Virus record (IMG/VR): IMGVR_UViG_3300046028_001986
Location: 1 to 64,000 of that record
DNA length: 64,000 bases
Strand: one strand, 5' to 3'
Origin: a virus
The notes beneath the pieces were generated by a model. It was not told the origin of the DNA. It did no database searches and worked only from the letters and a program-made list of their open reading frames with translations. Made by a program: the position numbers and the translations under genes. Numbering within the stretch: the stretch's first letter is position 1; every line of letters begins with the position of its first letter. Below, piece by piece: positions 1-8,010 of this stretch.

Positions 1-141
1 AATAAAATGAGTTTTACTGCCGTTAAGTTTTACCTCAAAGCCGGACCCATCAGCAATAACATTTCCTACCTTTTCAGTACCATCAGTAACAATCCAAAAT
101 TGATTCTTAACGACGGGTTTTGCGATTAGTGGTTTTGTCAT
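1..141 (-). CDS. Conserved phage hypothetical protein (C-terminus outside window)
   Basis: Minus-strand frame opening with ATG at 139-141 and running off the left edge; 47 residues are visible, beginning MTKPLIAKPVVKNQFWIV. From memory this N-terminus matches a small conserved protein of unknown function common in environmental myoviruses, in which 'KPVVKN(Q/K)FWIV' is the conserved opening. An AAAGAAG stretch just upstream is a weak ribosome binding site. It overlaps the end of the next upstream gene by 35 bases. No catalytic motif is visible. Confidence 0.7.
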   Translation of the reverse strand, partial: MTKPLIAKPVVKNQFWIVTDGTEKVGNVIADGSGFEVKLNGSKTHFI

Positions 142-400
142 CTTCTTTCATTTCTATTAATTTTGTAATCTTTTTAAAATTACTTTGTTTGTCTACTATA
201 ACATTATAGGTTACATCTGCAAAGCGAATTGGCAAATCTAAATGAATGACAAACTGCGGACCAATTGTATCATTGATTACAGTATCAAGTCCAATCGCAC
301 CCACAAACGGAATTTTGTTCCAATATCCAAAGACTCGTTGACCAAATGCATATTTAGCCTTGTGCCTATTCTTAGCAAAATAATCAGCTAGACTTACCAT
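107..400 (-). CDS. Hypothetical phage protein
   Basis: 97-residue protein starting MVSLADYFAKNRHKAKY. The frame is open further upstream (other ATGs at 427 and 502), but the ATG at 400 follows the upstream stop (402-404) directly and has GGGA at good spacing, so it is preferred. The sequence has a beta-rich middle (VPFVGAIGLDTVI, GPQFVIHLDLPI) and a basic tail. No known domain is recognised; similar small proteins sit in early gene clusters of T4-like phages. Confidence 0.6.
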   Translation of the reverse strand: MVSLADYFAKNRHKAKYAFGQRVFGYWNKIPFVGAIGLDTVINDTIGPQFVIHLDLPIRFADVTYNVIVDKQSNFKKITKLIEMKEDDKTTNRKTRR

Positions 401-401
401 A

Positions 402-665
402 CTATTCCCATTGATGTGTTTTGTCATTCCAGTGACGAGTATCGTACAGGTACAATTCACATTCGTAACCAAACAGTCCAAATTCCATGCGTAGTCCAGC
501 ATGATCTTGTCTAATTGAATATGCTAATGCTAATTTAACAATATTTGCTGTACAGTAAATATTGGCTTCAACTGCTTTATTCTTAGTGAGTAGCTTGCTA
601 GTACCTGTTAATATTTCAAAGCGGGTGCTGAAGGGATAGTCAATAGAAAAATTTATATTGATCAT
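402..665 (-). CDS. Hypothetical phage protein
   Basis: 87-residue protein, MININFSIDYPF to HWNDKTHQWE. The C-terminal pattern 'ELYLYDTRHWND' recurs, from memory, in small conserved phage proteins of unknown role. It overlaps the upstream gene by an ATGA-type junction at 662-665, so the two are probably translationally coupled. No membrane segment or catalytic motif is seen. Confidence 0.65.
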   Translation of the reverse strand: MININFSIDYPFSTRFEILTGTSKLLTKNKAVEANIYCTANIVKLALAYSIRQDHAGLRMEFGLFGYECELYLYDTRHWNDKTHQWE

Positions 666-871
666 TCTTCAACTCCGAAATATTCTTCTATCTCTTTCAT
701 CGCAGCGACTCCTACCATGCCTGATACTTTTTTATCAACAATGTCGAGGCATTTAATAACAATCAACCGGGCGAACACCTCTAAGTCTGGTTGTGGAAAC
801 GGGATTTCATTACCTAGCCTGTCGTATTTTCTAGTTGCTTCTTCAGCAAGCAGTTTAATTTGTTCGTTCAT
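662..871 (-). CDS. Small phage protein, FGVEE family (paralog 1)
   Basis: 69 residues, beginning MNEQIKLLAEEA and ending EIEEYFGVEE. It shares both ends with the protein at 1455-1703 (MNNQIKLPAQE ... IKEHFGVEE), with a central 'F-x-x-LIV-x-x-C' helix in both. These are probably diverged duplicates. The family is widespread in myoviruses and has no assigned function. It is part of the early minus-strand operon. Confidence 0.7.
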   Translation of the reverse strand: MNEQIKLLAEEATRKYDRLGNEIPFPQPDLEVFARLIVIKCLDIVDKKVSGMVGVAAMKEIEEYFGVEE

Positions 872-903
872 GTTATATCTGCTAGGATGTTTAGTAAAGT
901 CGT

Positions 904-1458
904 TTATTCATTTTCTTTTTCGTTACTATGGGCTGCACATACTGTTTTAATCCAACCGCCACTAGTTTGCTCACCGGGAGCTCCGCATTCTTCACAAGTA
1001 ACCCCACTCATGCTTTCTGCCATACGGACCATTCCGTCAATAATATCATCGCCACCTGTGTAGTAGAAGCGTAGTGTGCCAAACTTTTCTTTAACTTGAT
1101 CTAGTGTAACTTGTGGAATCGGTTCAGGCACTTGTCTACTGTCTCCGGCAATAATTTCCGCAAGCCGTTTTTCTTTGTACTCTGGATTGATAACACTTTT
1201 CATTTCTTCTTCAAACAGATCAAAATTGCCCCCTCTGGCTTGTGTAGCCATATTGTTATAATCTATGGCCCACTTACGCTGTTTCTCTTGCCAATCAAGA
1301 TGATGTTGGATATTGCCCATAAGTTGATCCAATATATTGAACCATCCTTCACCGCATGAAAAACCCCAACACATGCAAGTCTCCATTGGAGATTTATTGC
1401 GGTTGACCATCATCTTTGGATACTTCTCGCATAATAGCGTATCTAATTCTTGTTTCAT
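904..1458 (-). CDS. Conserved phage protein with C-terminal Cys cluster
   Basis: 184 residues. The C-terminal half has 'VKEKFGTLRFYYTGGDD', then 'MAESMSGVTCEECGAPGEQ' and 'GWIKTVCAAH'. The CxxC plus a downstream Cys/His may form a small zinc site. From memory this C-terminal unit is common in phage hypotheticals; the N-terminal half (CMCWGFSCGEGWFNILDQL) is also typical. The start overlaps the previous stop by ATGA (1455-1458). Function is unknown; a small zinc-binding or nucleic-acid-binding role is only a guess. Confidence 0.7.
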   Translation of the reverse strand: MKQELDTLLCEKYPKMMVNRNKSPMETCMCWGFSCGEGWFNILDQLMGNIQHHLDWQEKQRKWAIDYNNMATQARGGNFDLFEEEMKSVINPEYKEKRLAEIIAGDSRQVPEPIPQVTLDQVKEKFGTLRFYYTGGDDIIDGMVRMAESMSGVTCEECGAPGEQTSGGWIKTVCAAHSNEKENE

Positions 1459-1703
1459 TCTTCAACTCCAAAATGTTCTTTAATTTGATCAATACCTTGA
1501 TCTACAGCATCATGCCAAGTACTTGAGTATTCTTGATTATTCATAGTCTGCCACGAGTGCATTTCATTCAGAATGGCACAACATTCACCTACAATCAACT
1601 TGGTGAACTCTCTCATTTGATCAAAAGTATACCCGTGCATATCTCCTTGTTCAGGATCATACCCTAACCATTCTTGCGCTGGTAATTTAATTTGGTTGTT
1701 CAT
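1455..1703 (-). CDS. Small phage protein, FGVEE family (paralog 2)
   Basis: 82 residues starting MNNQIKLPAQEWLGYD. The frame is open upstream to 1754, but the ATG at 1703 has a strong GGAGG site (GTGGAGGTGGT) and overlaps the 39-residue gene upstream by ATGA, so this start is clear. Relative to its paralog at 662-871 it has a Trp/Tyr/His-rich insert (SWQTMNNQEYSSTWHD). Function is unknown. Confidence 0.7.
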   Translation of the reverse strand: MNNQIKLPAQEWLGYDPEQGDMHGYTFDQMREFTKLIVGECCAILNEMHSWQTMNNQEYSSTWHDAVDQGIDQIKEHFGVEE

Positions 1704-1819
1704 ACCACCTCCACTACACGATATTGACTGTGCGGGTAATTCTTCATAAGCCATTCAATCATACCTTCTTCATAAGGAAGAAATACACTATTGAATTTGT
1801 TGGTTATACACTTTTGCAT
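1700..1819 (-). CDS. Very small phage protein (39 residues)
   Basis: Short gene MQKCITNKFNSVFLPYEEG...MIEWLMKNYPHSQYRVVEVV. Support: an AAAGGA ribosome binding site 6 nt before the ATG at 1819, start 2 nt after the upstream stop, and an ATGA overlap with the next gene at its 3' end. It exactly fills the gap between two genes. The pattern 'IEWLMKNYPHSQYRV' resembles other tiny early phage proteins. Function is unknown. Confidence 0.6.
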   Translation of the reverse strand: MQKCITNKFNSVFLPYEEGMIEWLMKNYPHSQYRVVEVV

Positions 1820-1821
1820 GA

Positions 1822-2286
1822 TCAATCCTTTGTTAATTCAGCAACTAATAAGAAATGATCGTATGCTTTCTTAACTGCTGGATTAGAGTATAACACATCT
1901 GCTTCCTTTTGTAAAGCCTTTATAGCTACTTGGGCAATATCATGTGCGCTTGAATGGCTCAATGAGCAAAGTTCATCACCAAACTCTTTGGCCAATTTCT
2001 TCCATGCTCGTTGTTGTCCTTTGGTAACAGGAGTTTGTTGTGGACGCATTTCACTGGCCACACGTATAGCATGAGTAATCGCATCCTCTGCTACGCGGCC
2101 TGCTGCAATCATTGCTGCATAGTTAGGATCGATGTTGTACCTGCGACTCTGCCCTCCCGGATAGCACATCACAAGATGATTACCTTTTGGAAAACTATCA
2201 ATGTATTCACTGTCATATTCTGCAACAGGTTTATAAATTACCCTACCTGCATTAGATAGTAGTTTTTCGTAGTAAATCTTTTTCAT
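1822..2286 (-). CDS. Conserved phage hypothetical protein
   Basis: 154 residues. The N-terminal part 'GRVIYKPVAEYDSEYIDSFP' then 'LVMCYPGGQSRRYNIDP' and 'AAMIAAGRVAEDAITHAI' match, from memory, a conserved protein found in many environmental T4-like phages; no biochemical function is known. The C-terminal half is helical (GQQRAWKKLAKEFGDEL, VKKAYDHFLLVAELTKD). It lies in the early operon between a 279-residue hypothetical and the 39-residue protein. Confidence 0.75.
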   Translation of the reverse strand: MKKIYYEKLLSNAGRVIYKPVAEYDSEYIDSFPKGNHLVMCYPGGQSRRYNIDPNYAAMIAAGRVAEDAITHAIRVASEMRPQQTPVTKGQQRAWKKLAKEFGDELCSLSHSSAHDIAQVAIKALQKEADVLYSNPAVKKAYDHFLLVAELTKD

Positions 2287-2287
2287 A

Positions 2288-3127
2288 TCATGTCCACAAA
2301 CTCTGCCTGATCTTAATTAAACGAATCAGCATTTCTGTATCTTCTTTTTCGTAGGCTTTTTCAATCTTGGATAACAGTTTCATGGCCTTGTTGCTTGCTT
2401 TTTTACTAGCAGTATCTTTTGAATTCATCCCAATCCAGTGATCACCATGTTCATTCCGCAAACTATCGCAGTAAGCACTCCACCCACTTGCATCATGTGG
2501 ATCGGGACGATTGCGATAGGTAACTGTCCACCAAGTATAAAGTTCTTTGAGTTCCTTGGCCCTAATTGCTTGACTAGTAAGTACTGCCTCACCTTTCTTA
2601 TCTTCATCCAAGAATTCTTCATTGGTAAGTGTCATTTCCCAATCAAGATGATCTAGCCCAGCCTGTGGACAGCGCCACACCCTCCAACGCCACCAACCAC
2701 TGGCCCAGAATGGAGGATTGTACTTAGCGCGGGCTGTTTTATCACCCCAGGCAATGTGTGACCATGCTTGTTCAATTTCAACAAAGTCTACCAGTTCGTT
2801 AAACAAGCAAGGAAGAAACCGATTACCAACATCGCACCAATCACCAGGCTTAATATCACGCGCATGGGCAGTAAGACTGTGAGTACGACTAACCCAGCGA
2901 TTATTGATGTAATACTTGATGCTGTATAAACTTCTAATAGGCCAAGTGACAAAATCTTGGATATCACCAAGGGCTTCTTCAGCTACCCAATAGCGGAAGT
3001 TATGTTTCATTTGAGCCCGAGTTGTCCATTCATTCCATTCTTCGGCTGTGCCTGCTTTAAGTTTGTTAGTGCCTCGAATCCAATCAGCGAGTGGACCGCA
3101 AGACCAATAGTGTGTGTGCTGTGCCAT
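2288..3127 (-). CDS. Conserved Trp-rich phage protein
   Basis: 279 residues, very Trp-rich (over 20 Trp), starting MAQHTHYWSCGPLADWIRG. From memory the opening '(K/Q)HTHYWSC..FADWIRG' and the 'SLYSIKYYINNRWV' segment belong to a phage family of unknown function seen in T4-like genomes. The gene abuts its neighbours with 0-1 base spacing. No signal peptide or known catalytic motif is visible; the density of aromatics suggests a compact single fold. Confidence 0.75.
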   Translation of the reverse strand: MAQHTHYWSCGPLADWIRGTNKLKAGTAEEWNEWTTRAQMKHNFRYWVAEEALGDIQDFVTWPIRSLYSIKYYINNRWVSRTHSLTAHARDIKPGDWCDVGNRFLPCLFNELVDFVEIEQAWSHIAWGDKTARAKYNPPFWASGWWRWRVWRCPQAGLDHLDWEMTLTNEEFLDEDKKGEAVLTSQAIRAKELKELYTWWTVTYRNRPDPHDASGWSAYCDSLRNEHGDHWIGMNSKDTASKKASNKAMKLLSKIEKAYEKEDTEMLIRLIKIRQSLWT

Positions 3128-3361
3128 TTATTCTCCTAGTTTTTCCCATACCCATTCAGACTCTTTCATGTGTGCTACTGGTTTCAACCATCCATTACTA
3201 ATGCAGTCAGATATAATTTGCTTATAATTTTCAGGACATTCTCTGTTAATTTCAAAACTAGCCCTAGGAATATTAACAAAACCCTTTTTATCAATCATAG
3301 TAAACTCTGGATCACCGCATCGTATTGTCTTAATGCGAAAAGATGATTCAGTTACCTTCAT
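3128..3361 (-). CDS. Hypothetical phage protein
   Basis: 77 residues (MKVTESSFRIKTIRCGDPEF...). It overlaps the stop of the exonuclease gene upstream by ATGA (3358-3361) and abuts the next gene, so it is translated within the exonuclease operon. It contains 'ISNGWLKPVAHMKESEWVWEKLG' near the C-terminus. No known domain. Confidence 0.65.
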   Translation of the reverse strand: MKVTESSFRIKTIRCGDPEFTMIDKKGFVNIPRASFEINRECPENYKQIISDCISNGWLKPVAHMKESEWVWEKLGE

Positions 3362-4353
3362 TTCAAAATACCCTCATAAGGACTGTTAAGCCATTTTGCA
3401 TAAGTCTCAGCATTTGTACTAATTTTAGCCAAATCGTATTTACCACAAAACTTCAGAAAGTGAATACCAACTTGCGGAATAGTAGTTGTACGAACACCCT
3501 CACGAATATGTGTGTCTACTGACAGTTTAACATCATCGGGCTGGGCTGTCAAGTCTATGAGTACCCGATTGCGTTCATAATCATCACGCACACGATGTTC
3601 CACACCATTGTGGTCCTGCCAATGTTGCAACATCAGATTGTTCCACGCATAGCCTTGCTTAGTTCTATCAGCGTATGCCTCAATCAATCCAGCTTTCTTT
3701 TGTGTACCTTTTTCTCTTACACCCGGATAAGCCGAAAACACATTGTCAGTGGCATCACCCCTCATGGTCTTCTTGAACAGCAGATATTGTGGATCCTCTA
3801 GTAGTTTAATATTCTTTTCTTTGTCCTTTACAGGTTTACCCTTGTCATCAAAATATCCTTCAAGTGTGATTAGATGCCCAGCGACACCGTTATACTGTTT
3901 TACCTTGGGAGTGATAAGTTGCAAATAATCAGTATCGCTACTGATAATAAAATGTTCATCATCGGGATGCAAGTGAATGAATCGTGCAATCAAGTCATCA
4001 GCCTCAGCTTTTGGATCACGCAGGACACTACAGTTTGTGCGGTCTTTAAGATATGTGCAAAATGTCTCATACGTGGTCCAAAACAGGGTGTTCTCATCGG
4101 CCTCAGCTACTGTTTGAGACAAGGTATCTACTACGCGGTTCTTCTTGTACGGAGCATAGAAGTTTTTGCGCCAGCTTTTCCCCTCCAAGCAGAAGACCAC
4201 ATGATCCACCCCAAACTTACGCACAATTTGATTTGTGCTAGCCAAGGTAAGATGTAGGGCCATTCCTATTTTCTCCTCAACTGTACTACTGCGTGATGCA
4301 ATGTGCCGGGCACGAAAAAATGTATTTGCGGTATCGATCAGGGCGTATTTCAT
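3358..4353 (-). CDS. rnh: 5'-3' exonuclease / RNase H, FEN-PIN family
   Basis: 331 residues, close to T4 RNase H (305). It would degrade RNA primers and flap strands during lagging-strand synthesis. Visible features are the N-terminal metal-site region 'MKYALIDTANTFFRARH', the acidic clusters 'DPKAEADDLIARFI' and 'IISSDTDYLQLI', and the helix-hairpin-helix-like region 'RGDATDNVFSAYPGVREKG'. The start must be the annotated one because Asp7 is part of the active site. A perfect TTGACA-17-TATAAT promoter ends only 8 nt upstream, so the mRNA is probably leaderless. Other replication genes (polymerase, clamp) lie at 20-24 kb. Confidence 0.9.
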   Translation of the reverse strand: MKYALIDTANTFFRARHIASRSSTVEEKIGMALHLTLASTNQIVRKFGVDHVVFCLEGKSWRKNFYAPYKKNRVVDTLSQTVAEADENTLFWTTYETFCTYLKDRTNCSVLRDPKAEADDLIARFIHLHPDDEHFIISSDTDYLQLITPKVKQYNGVAGHLITLEGYFDDKGKPVKDKEKNIKLLEDPQYLLFKKTMRGDATDNVFSAYPGVREKGTQKKAGLIEAYADRTKQGYAWNNLMLQHWQDHNGVEHRVRDDYERNRVLIDLTAQPDDVKLSVDTHIREGVRTTTIPQVGIHFLKFCGKYDLAKISTNAETYAKWLNSPYEGILK

Positions 4354-4361
4354 ATGTGTGT

Positions 4362-4390
4362 ATTATATATTACTATGTAGATATTGTCAA
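4362..4390 (-). promoter_or_regulatory. Consensus sigma70 promoter for the exonuclease operon
   Basis: On the minus strand TTGACA (4385-4390), a 17-nt spacer, then TATAAT (4362-4367): both hexamers match the bacterial consensus exactly. The start codon is only 8 nt past the -10 box, so transcription would begin at or next to the A of AUG, predicting a leaderless message. This suggests early transcription by unmodified host RNA polymerase. Confidence 0.8.
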
Positions 4391-4396
4391 ACTATA

Positions 4397-6373
4397 TTAA
4401 TCACCGTTTACCCGCTTACCATTTTGATCATATTTATTTAGGTAATCCTCATTGATTGAGGTTTTCAACGCATCGCTGCTTGCACACCGGGTATATAAAT
4501 TTTCTGGTCTATTGTCAGTTCGGTCACCGTTAAGATGATCACATTTCAACTGTCTTTTCCAATGCATATTGAATTCATCATCAGTCAATTTACGCTTCAA
4601 TTTATGCAGCGCCAGATCATCTGCTTGTACGCTCCCAGTACGTTTACAGAAGGTAACTCCCTTAGCATCAACTAATCCCAAGTCGGTGCAATGTTGGCAA
4701 TAGTCTTTCTTGTTCATTTGATTTTGTGAACCCGGATCGTAACCCTGATCAAAGTGAGGCTTAATCACTTTAGTTACATTATTCTTTTCAACGGGCACAT
4801 GAGTGCGAATGATGTTCAGATACAAGTCTAACCCTTCATTAGGGGTGTGCATGTTTTGCCGGAACTGATCAAACGCAACATCTAGCAATGATGAATCATT
4901 GGGAATGACAATTTTAACAGTATTAACAAACACTACATACTTTGCCAACAGAATTTTTTGTTCAAGTGACACCTCCAATTCAGCAATTTGTCGTGCTTTG
5001 TCGGTGTGATCATATACTCCGCACAATAAACGCTTTGCTCTTGCCATTGTTTGCAATTGCATCAAGCAAACATTCTTTGCGCTAGGATAACCCAAGAATG
5101 AAATTTGTTTCAGTCTAGGTATATCCCAACCCATATTACCTTGCATAACCACACCTAGCAAAAACGGATCTATAATATTAGATTTGTTATTAGCCAAATC
5201 AATAATGTCATACGCATCATTGCAGTTATTATATTGATTATGGCTTGTTTTAAAATACACTTTTTCGTCTGATGTAACAATACCAATATCTGCTTGCAAT
5301 GATTTAGCAAAATTTATGAAATTATTCTTCCGACCACGAGTTTTATACAATGGAATAGACTTACCGGCATCATAACGCCCAAATTTAAAAAACGCACCGG
5401 GAATAATTTGAACAATGTCAATTTCCATTGCCTTTTTCCAAGTTTCTACATCAATGTCATTGAAAAATTTATCACACTTTTCAACAGTCACTTCATAAGT
5501 CAACTTTGACAATTCATATGTATTCAACAATTCACTCCGGTAAGTAGATGAATTGACATATGGTTTAATAGGTGTCATTTCTGCAAACACACTAGTATTT
5601 TTATACTCAGGCATAGGGGACAACGATTTAAACACCTTAGCACCCAATGTAGTTCCGCCTTGCTGACTTACAGTAGCAGTACCGGTATAACCTAAGACAC
5701 GCGATCCGGCAACTGCCATACCATTTATAGTAGGCAACCACTTGGGGTCAAAGTTTTTGTTATTACGACCTTGATCATAAAAGATTGTAGTAGCATCAAT
5801 TGTACCCATACCAAAGTGAATTTCATCAACAAAAATATATTGAGGGACTCCTATATTTTTAGGAATAGCCGGATCACGATAGCTTCCCCAGATACGGCCG
5901 AGCCACTGAGTAGACACAAACCAAACATCAACTACATTTTCCGGTGTTAGTTCATGTAGTTCCCATGACTTTTTAATTTCATCCTTGCAGCGGGCACGAA
6001 TCGTTTTGATTTTACCATCATCACACTGAATACGCCTTTCATTCCACTCTGCGTGAAACTTATGGTAAGGACCAGATACACACCCACTATCAGGTGATGT
6101 GAACACGATAGTTTTCACTGACGAATCACGCTGGATCACAGATGGGATTGTGATTTTAGTAATCACAGTAGATTTGCCTGCGTTAGTCCCTGCAGGTATG
6201 ATTGTAATACGATTGTCGTTAGCTAGTTCAGAATCGGCAATAGAAGTAAAAAGATTGTCGTGCAAATATTTCTTTTGCAGCGGCCGCATAAAATCTAAAT
6301 CAATCTTCTTTGTTGCAGTTGACAATTTGATTATGTTTGTATTTGTGTTTGTGTTTGGAAACAAATGGCTCAT
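4397..6373 (-). CDS. SF2 helicase/translocase fused to C-terminal HNH nuclease domain
   Basis: 658 residues. The N-terminal two thirds is a superfamily 2 helicase-type ATPase: Walker A 'PAGTNAGKST' (K67), motif II 'FVDEIHFG' (D183-H186), motif III-like 'TGTAT' (230-234), and a motif VI-like 'QLQTMARAKR' (about 439-448). The C-terminal part has a Cys pair 'YCQHC' (559-562), then an HNH signature 'CDHLNGDRTDNRPENL' (611-626), which resembles HNH homing or restriction-type nucleases. A helicase joined to an HNH nuclease is unusual for a T4-like phage. It may be a UvsW-like recombination helicase with an acquired nuclease, or a DNA-attack or exclusion enzyme; the role is inferred. A canonical sigma70 promoter lies upstream, so it is expressed early. 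Confidence 0.8.
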   Translation of the reverse strand: MSHLFPNTNTNTNIIKLSTATKKIDLDFMRPLQKKYLHDNLFTSIADSELANDNRITIIPAGTNAGKSTVITKITIPSVIQRDSSVKTIVFTSPDSGCVSGPYHKFHAEWNERRIQCDDGKIKTIRARCKDEIKKSWELHELTPENVVDVWFVSTQWLGRIWGSYRDPAIPKNIGVPQYIFVDEIHFGMGTIDATTIFYDQGRNNKNFDPKWLPTINGMAVAGSRVLGYTGTATVSQQGGTTLGAKVFKSLSPMPEYKNTSVFAEMTPIKPYVNSSTYRSELLNTYELSKLTYEVTVEKCDKFFNDIDVETWKKAMEIDIVQIIPGAFFKFGRYDAGKSIPLYKTRGRKNNFINFAKSLQADIGIVTSDEKVYFKTSHNQYNNCNDAYDIIDLANNKSNIIDPFLLGVVMQGNMGWDIPRLKQISFLGYPSAKNVCLMQLQTMARAKRLLCGVYDHTDKARQIAELEVSLEQKILLAKYVVFVNTVKIVIPNDSSLLDVAFDQFRQNMHTPNEGLDLYLNIIRTHVPVEKNNVTKVIKPHFDQGYDPGSQNQMNKKDYCQHCTDLGLVDAKGVTFCKRTGSVQADDLALHKLKRKLTDDEFNMHWKRQLKCDHLNGDRTDNRPENLYTRCASSDALKTSINEDYLNKYDQNGKRVNGD

Positions 6374-6431
6374 ATAATTTTCCTACAGTTTAAAAATAAA
6401 GTATAAACACTGCTATTCATATTCAATATGC

Positions 6432-6460
6432 ATTATAGCATAGAATTCATTTATCGTCAA
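6432..6460 (-). promoter_or_regulatory. Sigma70 promoter for the helicase-HNH gene
   Basis: Minus strand TTGACG (6455-6460), 17-nt spacer ending TGC, then TATAAT (6432-6437), i.e. also an extended -10. The -10 is embedded in a dyad (TATGC TATAAT GCATA) also seen at 25282-25299 and, in variant form, 48277-48294. The leader is about 50 nt and contains AGGAAA before the ATG at 6373. Confidence 0.75.
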
Positions 6461-6463
6461 CCT

Positions 6464-6919
6464 TTAGCTGACTTCTGTACGCCCGTCACCCAAATCCTTA
6501 GCACGGACCACTCTCATATCAGTAGCTTGTGCCCGATTCTCGGGATCGGCTTGCTGCTGTTCATATAGCTCTAATGCCACATTGCGGCAAACCGTCTGAA
6601 ACCACCGATCGACTATGATAGTATCACTATCATCATCACGCATCTTATACCCTGCACGAATTAAATTTAATACAAATTTGTCATTAAAATCAAGTTCAAA
6701 CGCACCGCTGTTAATATCGTACGGATCAATTTCCATCTTTAAAATATTAACATAGGGAAGACCCTCACTATCTGCTTTTGCCTTGTCAGATATAATAGGT
6801 GCTTCTTTCTTTTCCTTAGGTTTGCGTGGTTTCTTTTCCTTAGTAGTCTTTGGCACCTCTGCTACTGGTTCTGGCTCTGGCTCTGGCTTTTTGCCAAATA
6901 GTTTATCAAATAATCCCAT
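6464..6919 (-). CDS. Hypothetical phage protein with charged KKP linker
   Basis: 151 residues from the ATG at 6919 (MGLFDKLFGKKPEPEPEP). An in-frame ATG at 6934 gives five more residues; the 'MGLFDKLFGKK' opening is typical of an amphipathic membrane- or protein-binding N-terminus and is preferred. Residues about 10-45 are a Lys/Pro/Glu-rich linker. The globular C-terminal part contains 'LKMEIDPYDINSGAFELDFNDKF' and a helix 'WFQTVCRNVALELYEQQQAD'. It overlaps the end of uvdE by 14 nt. Function unknown. Confidence 0.65.
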   Translation of the reverse strand: MGLFDKLFGKKPEPEPEPVAEVPKTTKEKKPRKPKEKKEAPIISDKAKADSEGLPYVNILKMEIDPYDINSGAFELDFNDKFVLNLIRAGYKMRDDDSDTIIVDRWFQTVCRNVALELYEQQQADPENRAQATDMRVVRAKDLGDGRTEVS

Positions 6920-7973
6920 TTTTATATCTTTCAAATAATTTAAAACTAGCTAGGTTTTTTCCTTTACTCTCGGTCATTATATCAAAATTGTCAAGAAATG
7001 TCAATGCCCAATCGTTAACCGCAGTATTCCAATAGTGGTCGCTATGTGCCCGAAGTTTCTGTTTATTATACCCTGCATTAATCAACGCACCATGATCGGG
7101 TAATTGTGTAGTGGAATGATCTGTGAGTACATTTTCGCGGCTAACACTGTAATGCATAGTAGGGCGAACACCACGCCAACTATCAATAACCCGTTGTACA
7201 AGCGTATCAGTAGATTGAATATATTCACCTTCACGAATCCAGTTGTGATGGATATCGAGTACCGTAGGCACGAGGTCAGATAACGATAAGCAGTCAGATA
7301 GTCCATGTGTGTATTCCTCATTTTCTAGTGTAAGTGTGTTTCGGGCTTCTGGGGACAAACGACCATAAACATCTCTGATACCCTGAGGCCCTTTTCTACC
7401 AGAAATGTGTACATTAACTTTGAAGTCTTGAAATGATTTGCCATAGCCCATCCAACGAACCATGTCACAATGATATTCAAATTCTTCTATACTCTTATTT
7501 ACTACTTCTTCACGGTCACTCGCTAAAACTGTAAATTGTCCGGGGTGCATACTAAGACGAACATCATTGGCTCTAGCTGTTTCACCAATTGGTGCCATCC
7601 AGTGTGCTAGTTTGTTTTGAATATCACTATCTTGCCAGAAGTCTTTCCAGTCATCATGGGTGTAAAAACTCAGCATGTCACTAGTCAGACGAACCATGCG
7701 TAGTTCGGGTTGTAGTGTTGCTACCTTTTTGACTAGATTATGAGTATGTAGAATGTTGCGTTTGGCAACTTCAATTACCTTTTCTTCTGCTACACTACGC
7801 TTTTGCCTTGCGGCCCAAGCCAGAGTAGTACCGCCTGTATTCAATTCAGGTATGCTGGTAATCTCACCCTTCTTGTTTAGTTCTGAAAATTTGCAAGCAA
7901 ATCCAATCCGTTTGATATTATTATTTGTCAAGATAAAAGCCCAAAGCGATAAATAAGATATGTATTGTCGCAT
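6906..7973 (-). CDS. uvdE: UV damage endonuclease UvdE (TIM-barrel)
   Basis: 355 residues. It is an ATP-independent nicking endonuclease that cuts 5' of UV photoproducts. Hallmarks of the UVDE family are in order: 'RIGFAC' opening strand, 'MVRLTSDM', 'RLSMHPGQFTVL', 'VNVHISGRKG', 'LTLENEEY' and 'VLDIHHNW' metal ligands, then 'PTMHYSVS'. The start is uncertain: a TTGACT-17-GACAAT promoter-like sequence overlaps the ATG at 7973, and a TTG at 7928 would start the protein at MTNNNIKRIGFAC, where UvdE proteins normally begin. The gene diverges from the plus-strand cargo genes at 8011. Confidence 0.88.
   Translation of the reverse strand: MRQYISYLSLWAFILTNNNIKRIGFACKFSELNKKGEITSIPELNTGGTTLAWAARQKRSVAEEKVIEVAKRNILHTHNLVKKVATLQPELRMVRLTSDMLSFYTHDDWKDFWQDSDIQNKLAHWMAPIGETARANDVRLSMHPGQFTVLASDREEVVNKSIEEFEYHCDMVRWMGYGKSFQDFKVNVHISGRKGPQGIRDVYGRLSPEARNTLTLENEEYTHGLSDCLSLSDLVPTVLDIHHNWIREGEYIQSTDTLVQRVIDSWRGVRPTMHYSVSRENVLTDHSTTQLPDHGALINAGYNKQKLRAHSDHYWNTAVNDWALTFLDNFDIMTESKGKNLASFKLFERYKNGII
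7948..7955 (+). promoter_or_regulatory. Late-type promoter box GATAAATA (plus strand)
   Basis: GATAAATA followed by AGATATG, about 55 nt before the first plus-strand cargo gene at 8011. It is the only such box seen on the plus strand and matches the boxes upstream of the minus-strand late genes (T4 late consensus TATAAATA). It lies inside the 5' end of uvdE. Confidence 0.5.
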
Positions 7974-8010
7974 AATTGCACAATAAAGTCAACTATTTAC
8001 GGGCAACAAC

